Source: CAWGYQ01 sp963817395
GTDB taxonomy: Bacteria > Acidobacteriota > Vicinamibacteria > Vicinamibacterales > CAVPJW01
Assembly: GCA_963817395.1 (NCBI GenBank)
Contig: CAWFOC010000006.1
Span: forward strand, 372,001-436,000
Direction of reading: 5' to 3'
Length of the DNA stretch: 64,000 nt
Below, piece by piece: positions 27,336 to 37,764 of this stretch (position 1 is its first letter; the number at the start of each line of letters is the position of its first letter). The position numbers and the translations under genes are program-made. Under the pieces are notes generated by a model, which was given only the letters and a program-made list of their open reading frames with translations, ran no database searches and was not told the origin of the DNA.

Positions 27336-29050
27336 GTGCCCATGCGCGGCGCCGCAGTAGTCGGAGCGATCGGTGCGCTGGCAGTCGGCGGGCTGCTTGC
27401 CGCCACGATCTTGACCCTGCCACCCGCGCCTCGCCGGCTGGCGGTGTCGAGAGGGGTCCCTCTCTCGACGAGCTTTGCCGGCGCCTACCACGTTCACTCC
27501 AATCGATCCGACGGAACCGGTGCGGTCGACGCGATTGCGCGTGCAGCGGCGGCGGCTAGACTTCAGTTCGTCATCCTGACCGATCACAGCGACGGCATAC
27601 GCCCGCCCGACGCGCCGCAGTACCGCCACGGCGTGCTGCTAATCGACGCCTTGGAGGTCAGCACGGCCGGGGGGCACTACGTGGCGCTCGACATGCCCGC
27701 GGCGCCTTACCGCCTAGCTGGCGCGCCCCTTGACGTTGCGGAAGACGTTGCCCGACTCGGCGGCTTCGGCATCGTCGCCCACCCCGCGTCGCTCAAGAAC
27801 GAACTTCGGTGGCAGGCGTGGAATGCACCCATCGACGGCCTCGAGTGGCTCAATGCCGACAGCGAATGGCGTGACGAGCCCCGACGCGCAATTTTGTGGG
27901 CGCTCTGGCACTACCCGTTTCGAGCCGCCGGAGCCATCGCCTCAGTGCTCGATCGTCCGACGGCCGTTTTCGAGGAATGGGACAGATTGACGGCGCGCCG
28001 GCGAGTGGTCGGTCTGGCGGCGGTCGATGCGCACGCCAGTCTCGGCTGGCTGGGCGATCGCGCCACTCATGAGAGCACCGGCTCCCGACTGCTGGCCGTG
28101 CCATCCTACGAGGCGGCATTTCGCACGTTCTCGATACGGGTCCGACTGGCTTCGGCCACGAACGGCGACGCACAGCACGACGCGCGCCTCCTCTTGACGG
28201 CGATCCGCCAGGGGCACCTCTATAGCGTCATTGATGCCGTCGCCCCGTCCGGGCAGTTTGACTTTCGCGCCGAGAGCGGCGACCAACGCGCGGACATGGG
28301 CGATCAACTCATTGCTGACGGTCCGATCCGTCTCAGGGTCAGCACAGACGTTCCGGCGGGTGGTCGGATCGTGCTGTTTCAGGACGGGCGCATCGTGAAG
28401 ACGAGCGGGCAGGGGAGCCTCGCTCACGAAGCCAGCAGGCCGGCGACCTTCCGTGTCGAGGCGCGCGTCCCTGGCGCGCCCGGCGAGCCACCGGTGCCCT
28501 GGATCGTGTCGAACCCGATCTACGCCGTGTCACCGACCGAGGCACTCGCACCGTCGGCAGGCGAGGAAACCAGGACGCAGAGGCCGAGCAGGCGGTTGCG
28601 GCTGGGAGCTGCGACGAGCGAACACGATCCATCGTCATCGTCGAGATTACGCGCGAAACCGTAGAGGGCACCGAGCGACTCACGATCCGGTATCAGCTCG
28701 GCAGTGGAGTGCGCCGCAATCAGTACGTGGCGCTCGTCATACCGGTTCGGCGGATTGCGAGCTTCAATCGTCTCTCGTTCACCGCCCGCGCCGATCGACC
28801 TCAGCGGGTCTCTGTGCAGGTTCGCGGCGAAACGGGCGAGCGATGGCAGCATTCGGTATATCTGGACACGAGCGGCCGGCGCCATCACCGTCGACTACGA
28901 TCAGCTGGTTCATACCGTCGACCGTGACCAGAACGGGTCGGCCTCCGATGGATCAGATACGAGCGCTTGCTGTTCGTGCTCGATACCGTGAACAGCGTGC
29001 CTGGCGCCTCGGGAACCGTGACGATCGAGGATTTGCGTTATGTGCGCTGA
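27336..29050 (+). CDS. PHP-domain phosphoesterase-like membrane-anchored protein with extra C-terminal domain (3' frameshifts)
   Basis: The N-terminus has one hydrophobic segment (AVVGAIGALAVGGLLAATIL), then a PHP domain with metal-binding motifs FAGAYHVHSNRSDGTGAVD and LTDHSDGI and a later VAHPAS. The substrate is unknown; PHP proteins hydrolyse phosphoesters. The clean frame ends at 28664, but downstream frames keep coding sense: EGTERLTIRYQLGSG, NRLSFTARADRPQRVSVQVR, AITVDYDQLVHTVDRDQNG and LLFVLDTVNSVPGASGTVTI, ending EDLRYVR at a TGA at 29048-29050. About four indels between 28560 and 28970 would join these into a carbohydrate-binding-like beta domain. The start is GTG 27336 or ATG 27342. 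It lies after metK without an obvious promoter. Confidence 0.7.
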
Positions 29051-29074
29051 TGCGCGAATGGCAGGGTTGACCCG

Positions 29075-31397
29075 TTACGTGCGGACCGTGAGCAGCAGGT
29101 AGGCAGCCACCGCTCCGAAAATCACGTTCGGAGCCCACGCCGCGAGCGCCGCGGGCATCAGCCCGCCGCTACCGAGCGCCGCAAAAAGGCTTATTGTGGT
29201 CCAGTAGGTGATCGCCAGGACAATTCCGATCCCCACACCGTACATGGCGCCTCGTCGCCCGGTGGTGACGGCAAACGGCACGGCGATGAGCGTCATGATC
29301 AGCGTGACACACGGGAAGGCCAGCTTGCGCTGCAGTGCCACCATGTAAGGTGTGACGTTGAAGCCGCTGGCCTCGAGTTCCTGGACGTAGCCGCTCAGCT
29401 GCGAGTAGCTCATACGGTCGGCATCGGGCTGCTCCGTGATGAAATACTCCGGCGGCTCGAGCTCGAGTGCGCGTCGGCGGAACTGCTGAAACCCGCGAAC
29501 CGGGTCCTTCGTTCGACCCATCGTGTACGTCCATCCTCGTTCGCCCTGCCACGTCGGCTCCGTGTCCGATGACGGCACGGGCACGGCTGGCAAAGGAGCG
29601 TCGCGCCAGATCGCCCGACTTGGCGTCGAACTCGTAGACGGACACGTGGTTCAGCTCCTTCTTCTGCCGGTCGTAGAAGAGGTAATGAAAGATGTCGCCG
29701 CTTTTCGCCACGATCCACCGGCGATTGAGCATGTCGAACGTCCGTGGCGGGCGGCCGCGGATGACGGCATTGATCACCTCGGCTCGCCGATTGGAGTAGG
29801 CCAGCACCTGTTCCTCGAGAAAGAAAAGAACCCCGCTGGCCATCGCCGCGAGCAGCATCAGCGGCAGCGCGACTCGATAGAGGCTGATCCCGCAGGCCTT
29901 CATGACGATGAGTTCGCTGTCTTTGGTGAGCGCGCCGATGGTGACGAGCCCGCCAATCAGCACCGCCATCGGAATGATGTAGTAGACGAACTGCGGTGTG
30001 GAGAACCAGAGAAACGAAAAGATCGACGTGACGCTGGCCTGTCCCTTGAACAGTTTCTCTGACAGATCGATGAACGATGAGATGTAGAAGAGGCCCAGCA
30101 GCGCCACACCGCTCAACGTGATGATGCGGACCGAGCGTGCGGCCACATAGCGATCCAGAATGCTGGGGCGGGGCAGTGCGATATGCGGCACGCGGATGAC
30201 CAGGACCACGCGCTTCGCCGGCGCCGCGCTCACCTCGACCGCGCTGGCTGGATGTGGTTGTCGGCGCCAGAACGGCAACGGGATGCGCAGTGAGCGGTCG
30301 TTGCCCATTCCGCCCCGAGCCATCATCCACACGCCGACGATGCCCAGCAGCACGTCGGCGATCCACATGGCGGACCATCCGGGAATCATCGCGCCCTTTG
30401 CCAGCGCGCGCGCCGTGTACATGATGATGTAGTAGACGAAGATCACGCCGATGCCGAGTACGAAGCTGGCCAGCTTCCCGTCGCGTCGATTGCTGACGCC
30501 AAGTGCGAGCCCGATCAGGCCGAACACCAGGCACGCCACCGGAAGGGAGAATTTCTGGTGGATCGCGATGACCTGATTGTGCGTGCGTTCACCCTGGGCC
30601 TCGAGCTCCATGATGCGGCCCCGGAGCTCGGCGATCGTCATTTCCTGATCGCCCTTGAGCAGGCCGCCACGCGGAAAAACGCTGTCAGGGTTCACCGAAA
30701 GCAAAAGAGTCTCGAACCGGCTGATCTCGTATTTGTCCGGTTGCTTCACGCCCACCTTGTGGCTGGTGCCGTCCTGGAGCGCGAGTTGCACGGTCCGATT
30801 TGTGCGATCCAGCAGGACGTTGCCGCGCTTCGCAATGTAGGTGACGGGATTCTCGGGATCCGACGTGTCGGCGACGAAGACATCGCGCCAACCTGTGCCC
30901 TCGGATTCGCGCACATACAGGACAATGTTCGGGAAATCTTCGAAGAACACGCGCGGCTTGATCTCGGTCTCGGCTCGCGTGCCGACAATGTTGAAGGCGA
31001 TCTCCCGGAAGGCTTGATTCGCCGCGGGGACCAGCACGATCATGGTGTAGAGCGTGGCGGCCGTCGCCGCCATGGCGAGCACCCCCACCGGCACCAGGAG
31101 GCGACGCAGGCTGACCCCGCAGGCCTGGAGAGCGACGGCTTCTCGGTCCGCCGAGAGCCTCCCCAGCGCAATCAGCAGCCCCACCAGAAACGCCATCGGA
31201 ATCGTGATGCCGAGCGCCTGTGGAATCAGCGTCAGCAGCACCTGGCCGACGACTCCCCAGGACATCCCCTTCGCAATCAGCCGTTCGCCCTGAGAGATGA
31301 TGGGGGGCAGCTCGAGGATGAACGTGAACACGAGTAGCCCGATGATGAATGGGGGGAGGATCTCCCGGATGATGTAGCGGTCGATGATGCGCAGCAT
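29075..31397 (-). CDS. Fused LptF-LptG lipopolysaccharide export permease (one frameshift)
   Basis: Start ATG 31397 gives MLRIIDRYIIREILPPFIIG, the standard LptF/LptG N-terminus. The first half is a full permease with three N-terminal spans, the periplasmic jellyroll (MTIAELRGRIMELEAQGERT) and three C-terminal spans. After a linker with RRQPHPASAVEVSAAP, a second N-terminus follows in the same frame (LPRPSILDRYVAARSVRIIT), with its own spans and C-terminal helices (FPCVTLIMTLIAVPFAVTTG). The whole is about 774 residues. LptF and LptG are normally two proteins that form the inner-membrane permease with LptB. One extra A at 29592-29594 breaks the frame late in the second half; removing it joins RRS to LPAVPVPSSDTEPTWQGERG. 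Confidence 0.9.
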
Positions 31398-31421
31398 GGG
31401 AAGCGAGGGCGCCCTTACCTG

Positions 31422-31427
31422 AACATA
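31422..31427 (-). promoter_or_regulatory. Extended -10 candidate for lptFG
   Basis: On the minus strand TATGTT (31422-31427) is preceded by TGC, giving an extended -10 about 25 nt before the ATG at 31397. A matching -35 is not evident. The divergent GH57 gene starts at 31433, so its ATG lies inside this promoter region. Confidence 0.3.
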
Positions 31428-31432
31428 GCACA

Positions 31433-33626
31433 ATGACCAAAGTCGCCATTCTCTGGCACATGCACCAGCCCTACTACGAGGATCTCGCGACCGGTGAGCA
31501 CGTCTTGCCGTGGGTCCGCCTGCATGCCCTCAAGGACTACTACGGGATGGTGACGCTCCTCGACGAATTTCCACGGGTCAAACTCACCTTCAATCTGGTT
31601 CCGTCGCTGCTCCTTCAACTGGAAGCCTTCGCGGCTGGCCGCGCGTGGGATCGCCATCTGGAGCTCGGGCTCAAACCGGCCGCCGAGCTGACCAGCGAAG
31701 AGCGCGGTTTCATCGTCGACAACTTCTTTCACGCGCAGCCCGACCCGCATGATCGGCCCGTTTCCGCGATATCGGGACCTGTTCGAGAAGCGGCGGGGGA
31801 GTGGCAACCCGCGGCGGGACGAGGGGGAGGCGTTCTCCGTTGCGGACCTGAGGGATCTGCAAGTGTGGCAGAAACTCGCGTGGATTGACGCGTCGTACCT
31901 CGCGAGCGATCCGCGTTGCCGCGCTCTGATCGAGAGGGGCGAGGACTTCACCGAAGAGGACAAGGCGCTGCTCCGCGGCGTGGAGCTGGAGATTCTGAAT
32001 CGTGTCATTCCCGCCTACCGCGAGGCGGCGGACTCGGGGGCAGGTCGAACTGTCGACATCGCCGTTCTATCATCCGATCCTGCCCTTGCTCTGCGACACC
32101 GACGTTTACCTGCGCACGCACCCGCATACACGGATGCCCCGCCAGCGTTTTCGGCGACCCGACGACGCACGCGAGCAGCTTGTCCGCGCAATTGCCTATC
32201 ACGAGCGACTGTTTGGCCAGCGCACCTCGAGGCGTGTGGCCCTCGGAAGGCTCCGTCTCCGACGAGACGGTGGCCCTCGTCTCGGCAACCGGATTCCAGT
32301 GGATGGCCACGGACGAGCTGATTCTGGCGCGAACGCTCGAAACGCACGTGGACCCGCGACGTCGCCGGGCACCTGGACCGGCCTGAACTGTTGTATCGGC
32401 CTTATCGGGTGGAGGTGGGCAACGCGCAAGTGGCGTGCCTGTTCCGGGACCATAGCCTTTCCGATCTGATCGGCTTCACATACTCGGGCTGGGATCCCGA
32501 CGCGGCCGCGAGCGATTTCGTCCAGCGGCTCCGCGAGGCCGGACGACGCTTCGCGCTGCGAACCAACGGCGGCGAAGCCATTGTCCCAATCATCCTGGAC
32601 GGTGAGAACGCCTGGGAGCACTATGCGGAGAGTGGGCGTCCGTTTCTGCGGGCACTCTACAGGTTGCTCTCGGACGATCCCGAGCTCGAGACGGTCACGA
32701 TGAGTGAGGCGTGCGCCCGTGTCGAGAGCACCGTGCCCGGCTTGTTTCCCGGCTCGTGGATCGACGGGAATTTCTACGTGTGGATTGGCCATCCCGACGA
32801 TCACCGGGCGTGGGGACAGCTGGCCGAGGCCCGGGCGCTTCTCGACACGGTTTCGAGCGGGGAGGCGTCACGGCAGCAAGCCACGGAAGAGCTATTGATC
32901 GCTGAGGGCAGCGACTGGTTCTGGTGGTACGGCGACGATCATTCCTCCGAGCACGACTTGATGTTCGACGACTTGTTCCGCCGTCATTTGAGGAACGTCT
33001 ACCGCGCCCTGGACCAACCCGTTCCCGACGAGCTCTTCGTGACCAACATCACGACCGCCGGCGCACGCGCCGTCCTGGAGCGCCCCCTCGGCCCTGATCG
33101 CTCCCACCATCGAGGGTCTGGACACGAGCTACTTCGAGTGGCTGGGCGCCGGCGTCCTGGAGCCTGTGTTGACGGCCGGAACGATGCACCAGGCGACCGA
33201 GGGTGCCCGGCCGATGCTGCGCGCCGTGCATTACGGATTCGACCTGACCACCCTCTACCTTCGCATCGACTTCTGGCAGGCTGCCCGCGACGTGCTAGAC
33301 GGTGGGCGCGCGGTGGTCGTGAAGTGGCTCAGGCCGGCCGGCCACAGCCTCCTCGTCCGAAGGCCGGGGAAAGCTCGAGCGCCCGACTCGCCGTGAATTC
33401 AGGCGGAACAGCTCGGCCTGCGCCGGTGTGAGGGTGGCTGTTGACGACATTGTCGAGCTCGCCGTGCCCTTTTCGCTGCTGGGTCTCCAGCACGGTCAGA
33501 CGCTGGCGTTCTTCGTCGTCCTGAGCGACGAGGGTCGAGGCGACTCTGGAGCAGCATCCCGCATTCCGCCCGATCGAGCTCGAAGTTCCGGGGGAAGAGT
33601 TCGACAGCCTGCACTGGACGCCCTGA
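31433..33626 (+). CDS. Glycoside hydrolase family 57 protein (at least seven frameshifts)
   Basis: The N-terminus MTKVAILWHMHQPYYEDLAT and KLTFNLVPSLLLQLEAFA are characteristic of GH57 (amylase, 4-alpha-glucanotransferase or amylopullulanase type). Downstream pieces occur in order but in different frames: MIGPFPRYRDLFEKR, VELSTSPFYHPILPLLCDTD, SDETVALVSATGFQWMATDE, VACLFRDHSLSDLIGFTYSG, IVPIILDGENAWEHYAESGR, ATEELLIAEGSDWFWWYGDD and VRVAVDDIVELAVPF, ending EEFDSLHWTP with a TGA at 33624-33626. The shifts fall near 31744, 32036, 32221, 32345, 33080, 33365 and 33525, several in C or G runs. The full locus would code for about 730 residues. Sequence error is the likeliest cause; decay cannot be excluded. 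Confidence 0.72.
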
Positions 33627-34205
33627 AGGGGCGAACCCAACCGCGAAGCCAAACCGGGCGAGAACCGGCGTAACCGCGCGAATTCGGGCGTCCGGCGCTA
33701 GAGTCTGATAATCAGTGTTATGTTAACCTACGCGATGCGCCCAGGCCCCATTTTGAGCCGGATTTCCGCCCTGAGTCCCAGCTCCCAGCGCTGCCCCTGC
33801 TCTCGACGCGGTTCACCCGTGACCTGGTCCTTCCGGCCGGCGCACGAGACCGCCGGGACTACGATCGACTGGCTGTACGATTCGGGCCCAGCCGTCGCCC
33901 ACGATGAACTGCCTTCCCGACCGGGCCGAGAGGCGTCCCGGTGTTGTCGTGGCGGAGGCGTGTTTCGACGCTGCCGCCGACCTTGCCCGGTCCGGCATCG
34001 CGCCAGTCATGTGGCTCTGGCATGCCGCGGCCGCTGCTCGCGTGCCGCGCAGGCGGCCTCGGCAGACCGGCCTTGGCTCGGGCCTTGACATGGCCCTAGT
34101 CGGCCGTGCCCGCGCGGGCGTCCGTTTCGCGCCCGGTCCACGAGGGCCGGACGCTACAGTCGTGGAGCCCGGCGGGTGCGCGGCAAGGCACCGGGGGCCG
34201 GCGTC
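33627..34205. other. Intergenic stretch with no recognisable gene
   Basis: About 580 bases between the GH57 locus and parB hold no reading frame I can assign. A plus-strand frame from 33720 and several short minus-strand frames look random in composition. Isolated runs such as LLSTRFTRDLVLPAGARDRR read like protein but match no family I know. An AT-rich patch near 33700-33725 (TGATAAT, TTATGTTAA) could be a promoter. Given the indel density next door, a broken gene may be hidden here. Confidence 0.4.
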
Positions 34206-35024
34206 TCAGGCGTGTCGGAGCTCTTCGAGGATTCTCTCGAGCGCCGCGATAATCTCGCTCCGCTCGACTTTGCCCTTGGTGAAACTCATACGGAGGCTGA
34301 ACGCCTTGTTCTCGGGGCGAAACCGAAACGTAAAGGCCTTGGGTCGGCCCGGCTTCGGTTTCTGGGTTTCGCGGCGGATCTCTTCGCGCGTGGCGCCACC
34401 CTGACGGGCAATCTTTTCGATCAGGGCCGTCATTTTCTGCGGGCTTCCTTGTCTAACTATCTGCAAAAGCAGTGATTTAGAGGAAATGTCGGCCAGCCGA
34501 CATAGATTCTTGATCTCGTCGGGCATCTGATTGAGGGACAGCGATTCGGTAATCGCCGTACGCGAGCGTCCCAGGCGCTGTGCCAGCATTTCGTGCGTGA
34601 AGGCACTGCGGTCTGCCAGCGTGTGAAGGGCCTCAGCCTCCTCGAACGCGGTCAAGTCCTTGCGCTGCAGGTTCTCGATCAGGGCGACTTCGATGACTTC
34701 GGTGTCGTCGAGGTCCCGGACGACCACCGGGAGCTCTCGCAGCCCAACCTGAACCGACGCCTGGTAGCGCCGCTCCCCCGCCACAATTTGATACCGGGCG
34801 CCTCGCTGCCGGACGACGATCGGCTCGATGATGCCCTTCTCGGCGATGGATGCCATCAACTCCGACATGTCGCCCATGACCTGACGAGGCTGGTTGGGGT
34901 TGGGGTCGATTTGGTCGATGGGCACCATCCGCCCGACCGGGGCGCCGGACGCCGCGGTAAGTGCCTCCACGTAGTGGGAGTCGTGACGCATGCGAATCGT
35001 TTCCGGCAGGCCTCGCCTAGACAC
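34206..35024 (-). CDS. parB: ParB/Spo0J-family chromosome partitioning protein
   Basis: The start is GTG 35024, with GAGGAGG 9 nt upstream. The N-terminus SRRGLPETIRMRHDSHYVEA leads to the ParB/sulfiredoxin-like CTPase domain (VPIDQIDPNPNQPRQVM, GIIEPIVVRQRGARYQIVAG, ERRYQASVQVGL, ENLQRKDLTAFEEAEAL), then the helix-turn-helix region (HEMLAQRLGRSRTAITESLS). The C-terminus (PGRPKAFTFRFRPENKAFSL) is not the usual ParB dimerisation domain. At 272 residues the length is typical. It follows parA by 32 bp. I found no parS-like palindrome in the window, so this may not be the chromosomal origin region. Confidence 0.92.
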   Translation of the reverse strand: MSRRGLPETIRMRHDSHYVEALTAASGAPVGRMVPIDQIDPNPNQPRQVMGDMSELMASIAEKGIIEPIVVRQRGARYQIVAGERRYQASVQVGLRELPVVVRDLDDTEVIEVALIENLQRKDLTAFEEAEALHTLADRSAFTHEMLAQRLGRSRTAITESLSLNQMPDEIKNLCRLADISSKSLLLQIVRQGSPQKMTALIEKIARQGGATREEIRRETQKPKPGRPKAFTFRFRPENKAFSLRMSFTKGKVERSEIIAALERILEELRHA

Positions 35025-35056
35025 GGTCCATGACCTCCTCGGACAAACTGTAATAC

Positions 35057-35773
35057 TCACTGGCGCCTGTCGAGTCCGGGTGCGAACGAGAAGATAGCCT
35101 CCTTGTAGGCCGGGCTCTCCTCCAGGCGCACGCTCTTGGTAATCACGGTCTTGAACACCTTGCCCCCGAACACCTTGTGAATCTGCTCGCGGATGTCCCG
35201 ACCCAGCGACGTGCGCTTGTCGTGCATCGTGATGACCACACCGAGAATCTGCAGCGAGGGGTTCGGTCTGGCCCGAACCTTCTCGATGGTTTCCAGGAGA
35301 TCGTCCGTGCCCTCGAGCGCGAAGTATGACGACTGGATCGGAATCAGCAGGTGGGTCGCGGCCACCAGGGCGTTGACGGTCAGGAGGCCCAGTGTCGGCG
35401 GGCAGTCGATCACAATCTGGGGATAGTCCGCCCGGATCTGCTCGATCCGATCCTTCAGCCTGAAGTGCGCATCGATCTCCCCCACCAGCTTCGCTTCGAG
35501 CTTGGCCAGGGCGATGCGCGCCGGGGCAATCCAGAGATTGGGCGCGGTCGACGGGACGATGACGTCCGACATCACGCAGCTCGGCTCGGAGAGCGCGTCG
35601 AACATGCTCCGCACCACGTGGTTCATGTCGAGAAACGAGATCGTGCTGTTGGCCTGCGGATCCAGATCGATGAGGAGCGTGCGCCGCCCGCGAAGGGCCA
35701 GGGCCGCCGCCAGATTGATGGCGGTCGTGGTCTTTCCCACTCCGCCTTTTTGGTTGGCGATGGCTACAATCAT
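35057..35773 (-). CDS. parA: ParA/Soj-family ATPase
   Basis: The 238-residue protein has the deviant Walker A loop with the signature lysine (IANQKGGVGKTTTAINLAAA), Walker A' LLIDLDPQANST and Walker B IVIDCPPTLGLLTVNAL. This is a standard Soj/ParA partition ATPase that dimerises on DNA and is stimulated by ParB. It heads a parA-parB pair with a consensus promoter upstream (35812-35840). The C-terminus is short and ends soon after SPAYKEAIFSFAPG, as in chromosomal ParA. Confidence 0.95.
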   Translation of the reverse strand: MIVAIANQKGGVGKTTTAINLAAALALRGRRTLLIDLDPQANSTISFLDMNHVVRSMFDALSEPSCVMSDVIVPSTAPNLWIAPARIALAKLEAKLVGEIDAHFRLKDRIEQIRADYPQIVIDCPPTLGLLTVNALVAATHLLIPIQSSYFALEGTDDLLETIEKVRARPNPSLQILGVVITMHDKRTSLGRDIREQIHKVFGGKVFKTVITKSVRLEESPAYKEAIFSFAPGLDRRQ

Positions 35774-35811
35774 CTGACCTGGCTGAACAACGCGAACGGA
35801 AGGTTGCGGGT

Positions 35812-35840
35812 ATTGTAGGAATCGACCCGCGGTGTGTCAA
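35812..35840 (-). promoter_or_regulatory. Near-consensus sigma-70 promoter for parA-parB
   Basis: On the minus strand TTGACA (35835-35840) and TACAAT (35812-35817) are separated by exactly 17 bases. This is among the best promoter matches in the window. Start is predicted about 30 nt before the parA ATG. Confidence 0.65.
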
Positions 35841-35881
35841 GGAGGGAACGCTACTATTTGGCCCTGCTTACCTCGGCAATA

Positions 35882-36367
35882 CTACATCTTGTATTTGCCA
35901 AGCTCGTCAGGATCGAGGCTCTCCAGCCACTTGTGCAGGCGTTCGGCGTCCGGTTTCTCCGCCGAGAAGTCGATCGTCTTCGCATTCTCGATGACGCTCT
36001 CCTCGACGTAAATCGGCACGCGAGCCCGCAACGCCAGGGCGATGGCGTCGCTCGGACGGGCGTCAACGGCCACGGTGTCCCCCTGGAGCGTGACGTAGAT
36101 GAGCGCGTAGAACGTGTTCTCCTTCAAGTCGGAGACGACGATCTTCTGGACGACACCCCGGAGGTCGTTGATGACGTTCTTCAGGAGATCGTGCGTCATC
36201 GGCCGTGGAGTCGCGACGTTCTCGATCTGCAGCGCAATGGCATTGGCTTCGAAGATGCCGACCCAGATCGGGAGGATCTTCTGCCCGTCCTTATCGCGCA
36301 GGATGATGATGGGCATGTTCGTCACCGGATCGACCATCAGCCCCTTGATCGTCATCTCAATCTGCAT
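35882..36367 (-). CDS. Bifunctional nuclease family protein (DUF151)
   Basis: The 161-residue protein matches the DUF151/bifunctional nuclease family: IKGLMVDPVTNMPIIILRD, LPIWVGIFEANAIALQIENV, RPMTHDLLKNVINDL, VSDLKENTFYALIYV and DARPSDAIALALRARVPIYV. Family members have been reported as RNase/DNase enzymes, and a role in translation or DNA processing remains unclear. It lies between miaB (65 bp before its stop) and parA, all in the same direction. A TTGACA box lies upstream near 36420, without a convincing -10. Confidence 0.93.
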   Translation of the reverse strand: MQIEMTIKGLMVDPVTNMPIIILRDKDGQKILPIWVGIFEANAIALQIENVATPRPMTHDLLKNVINDLRGVVQKIVVSDLKENTFYALIYVTLQGDTVAVDARPSDAIALALRARVPIYVEESVIENAKTIDFSAEKPDAERLHKWLESLDPDELGKYKM

Positions 36368-36426
36368 GACGCGCGACCTCGTTTCCCTGCTCCATCGTGG
36401 GCGCGGCGGCGGCGGGTGTCAAGCGA

Positions 36427-37751
36427 TCAGGCGACGGCTTCGCCCGACAGGCTGTGAGGGCCGGCCCTTAGCACATGCACCTGAAGCAGTCGGCCAATCC
36501 AGTCTGCCCGGCCAGGAAAATTGACGACCGTGTTCCCGGTGGTTCGTCCCGAGACCTCACCGTCTCGTCGCCGGCTGGCCGAATCCACCAGCACCTCGAC
36601 CGAAGAGCCGACGGCGGCCTCGTGAAGCTCGAGCTGAATCTCGCGCTGGAGCGCCTGAAGAGCCACAATCCGCCGCGTCTTCTCCTGTTCGGGCACGTCG
36701 TCCGGGAAGCGGCCGTCGGCAAGTGTCCTGGGCCGCGGAGAGTATTTGAACGAGAACATACTGCCGTAACGGACGCGACGCGTCAGCGACAGGGTCTCTT
36801 CGAAGTCGTCGGCGGTCTCGCCTGGAAAGCCCACAATCATGTCGGTTGAGAGCGTCAGGCCGGGTATTGAGTGTCGCAGGCGATCGACAAGGGTCAGATA
36901 TTCCACGCGCGAGTAGCGCCTGCGCATTCTCTGCAGAACCGCAGAGGAGCCGGACTGAACCGGGAGATGCAGGTGCTTGCACACGGAGCGGAGATCGCGC
37001 ATCGCCTCGATCAGGGCCTGCGGAACGTGGCGCGGGTGCGGGCTGGCGAACCGGATGCGTCGCACGCCCGGAACCGCATCGACCGCTGCGAGGAGGCCCG
37101 CGAAGTCACACCCTGCGTGGTCGGGCGACTGGTAACGGTTCACGATCTGCCCCAGCAAGTGGATTTCAGTTCGCCCTGAATCCACCGCGTGCCGCACTTC
37201 CTCGAGAATCTCCGACGTTGGCCGCATGCGCTCGTGTCCTCGCGTATAGGGCACCACGCAGAACGAGCAGAACTCGTTACAGCCTTCGATGATCGTCACC
37301 AGGGCCTTGACGGGATCGGCCCTCCGCGCCAGGCCCAGCGGGAACGACACGTCGTCGAGCAGGAGCGAGATCGATGGCGGGGCGGTGAACCTCGCGCGAG
37401 CGGTCAATGAGCGCCGGGAGTTCCTTGATTCGCTGCGTCCCCACGATGACCGCCACGTCCGGCGCACGCTTCAGAATCTCGGCGCCTTCCTGCTGCGCCA
37501 CGCACCCGGCGACGGCGACAAGCGGCCGCTCCCCGCGAGAGTTTGTGAGCAGGCGCAGCTCCCCCAGTCTGGTAAACAGTTTCTCCGTCGGCGTGTTCCC
37601 GCACGCTGCATGTGTTGACCACGACGACGTCGGCATCGGCGGCGCAGTCGGTCGGCTCGAACCCTGCCTGTTCGAGCAGACCGGCCATACGCTCCGAGTC
37701 GTGAACGTTCATCTGGCATCCGAACGTTTCGATGAGATATTTCTGGGCCAT
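36427..37751 (-). CDS. miaB: tRNA-2-methylthio-N6-dimethylallyladenosine synthase (two frameshifts)
   Basis: The ATG at 37751 opens the UPF0004 domain with MAQKYLIETFGCQMNVHDSE (first cluster Cys) and VVVVNTCSVREHA. The radical-SAM motif IIEGCNEFCSFCVVPYTRGH follows, then LPVQSGSSAVLQRMRRRY, DMIVGFPGETADDFEETLSL and a TRAM domain (VEVLVDSASRRRDGEVSGRT). MiaB adds the methylthio group to A37 of tRNA. Two shifts break the gene. One is near 37592, where dropping a C joins VREHA to EEKLFTRLGELR. The other is near 37370, joining VHRPAID to LLLDDVSFPLGLA. Repaired length is about 440 residues, normal for MiaB. Confidence 0.9.
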
Positions 37752-37764
37752 GCTCGCGATTTTC

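Noticed and set aside
34206..35880. Replication origin or parS cluster near parAB
   Set aside because: No TGTTTCACGTGAAACA-like palindrome, DnaA-box cluster, dnaA, gidA or gidB gene was found nearby.
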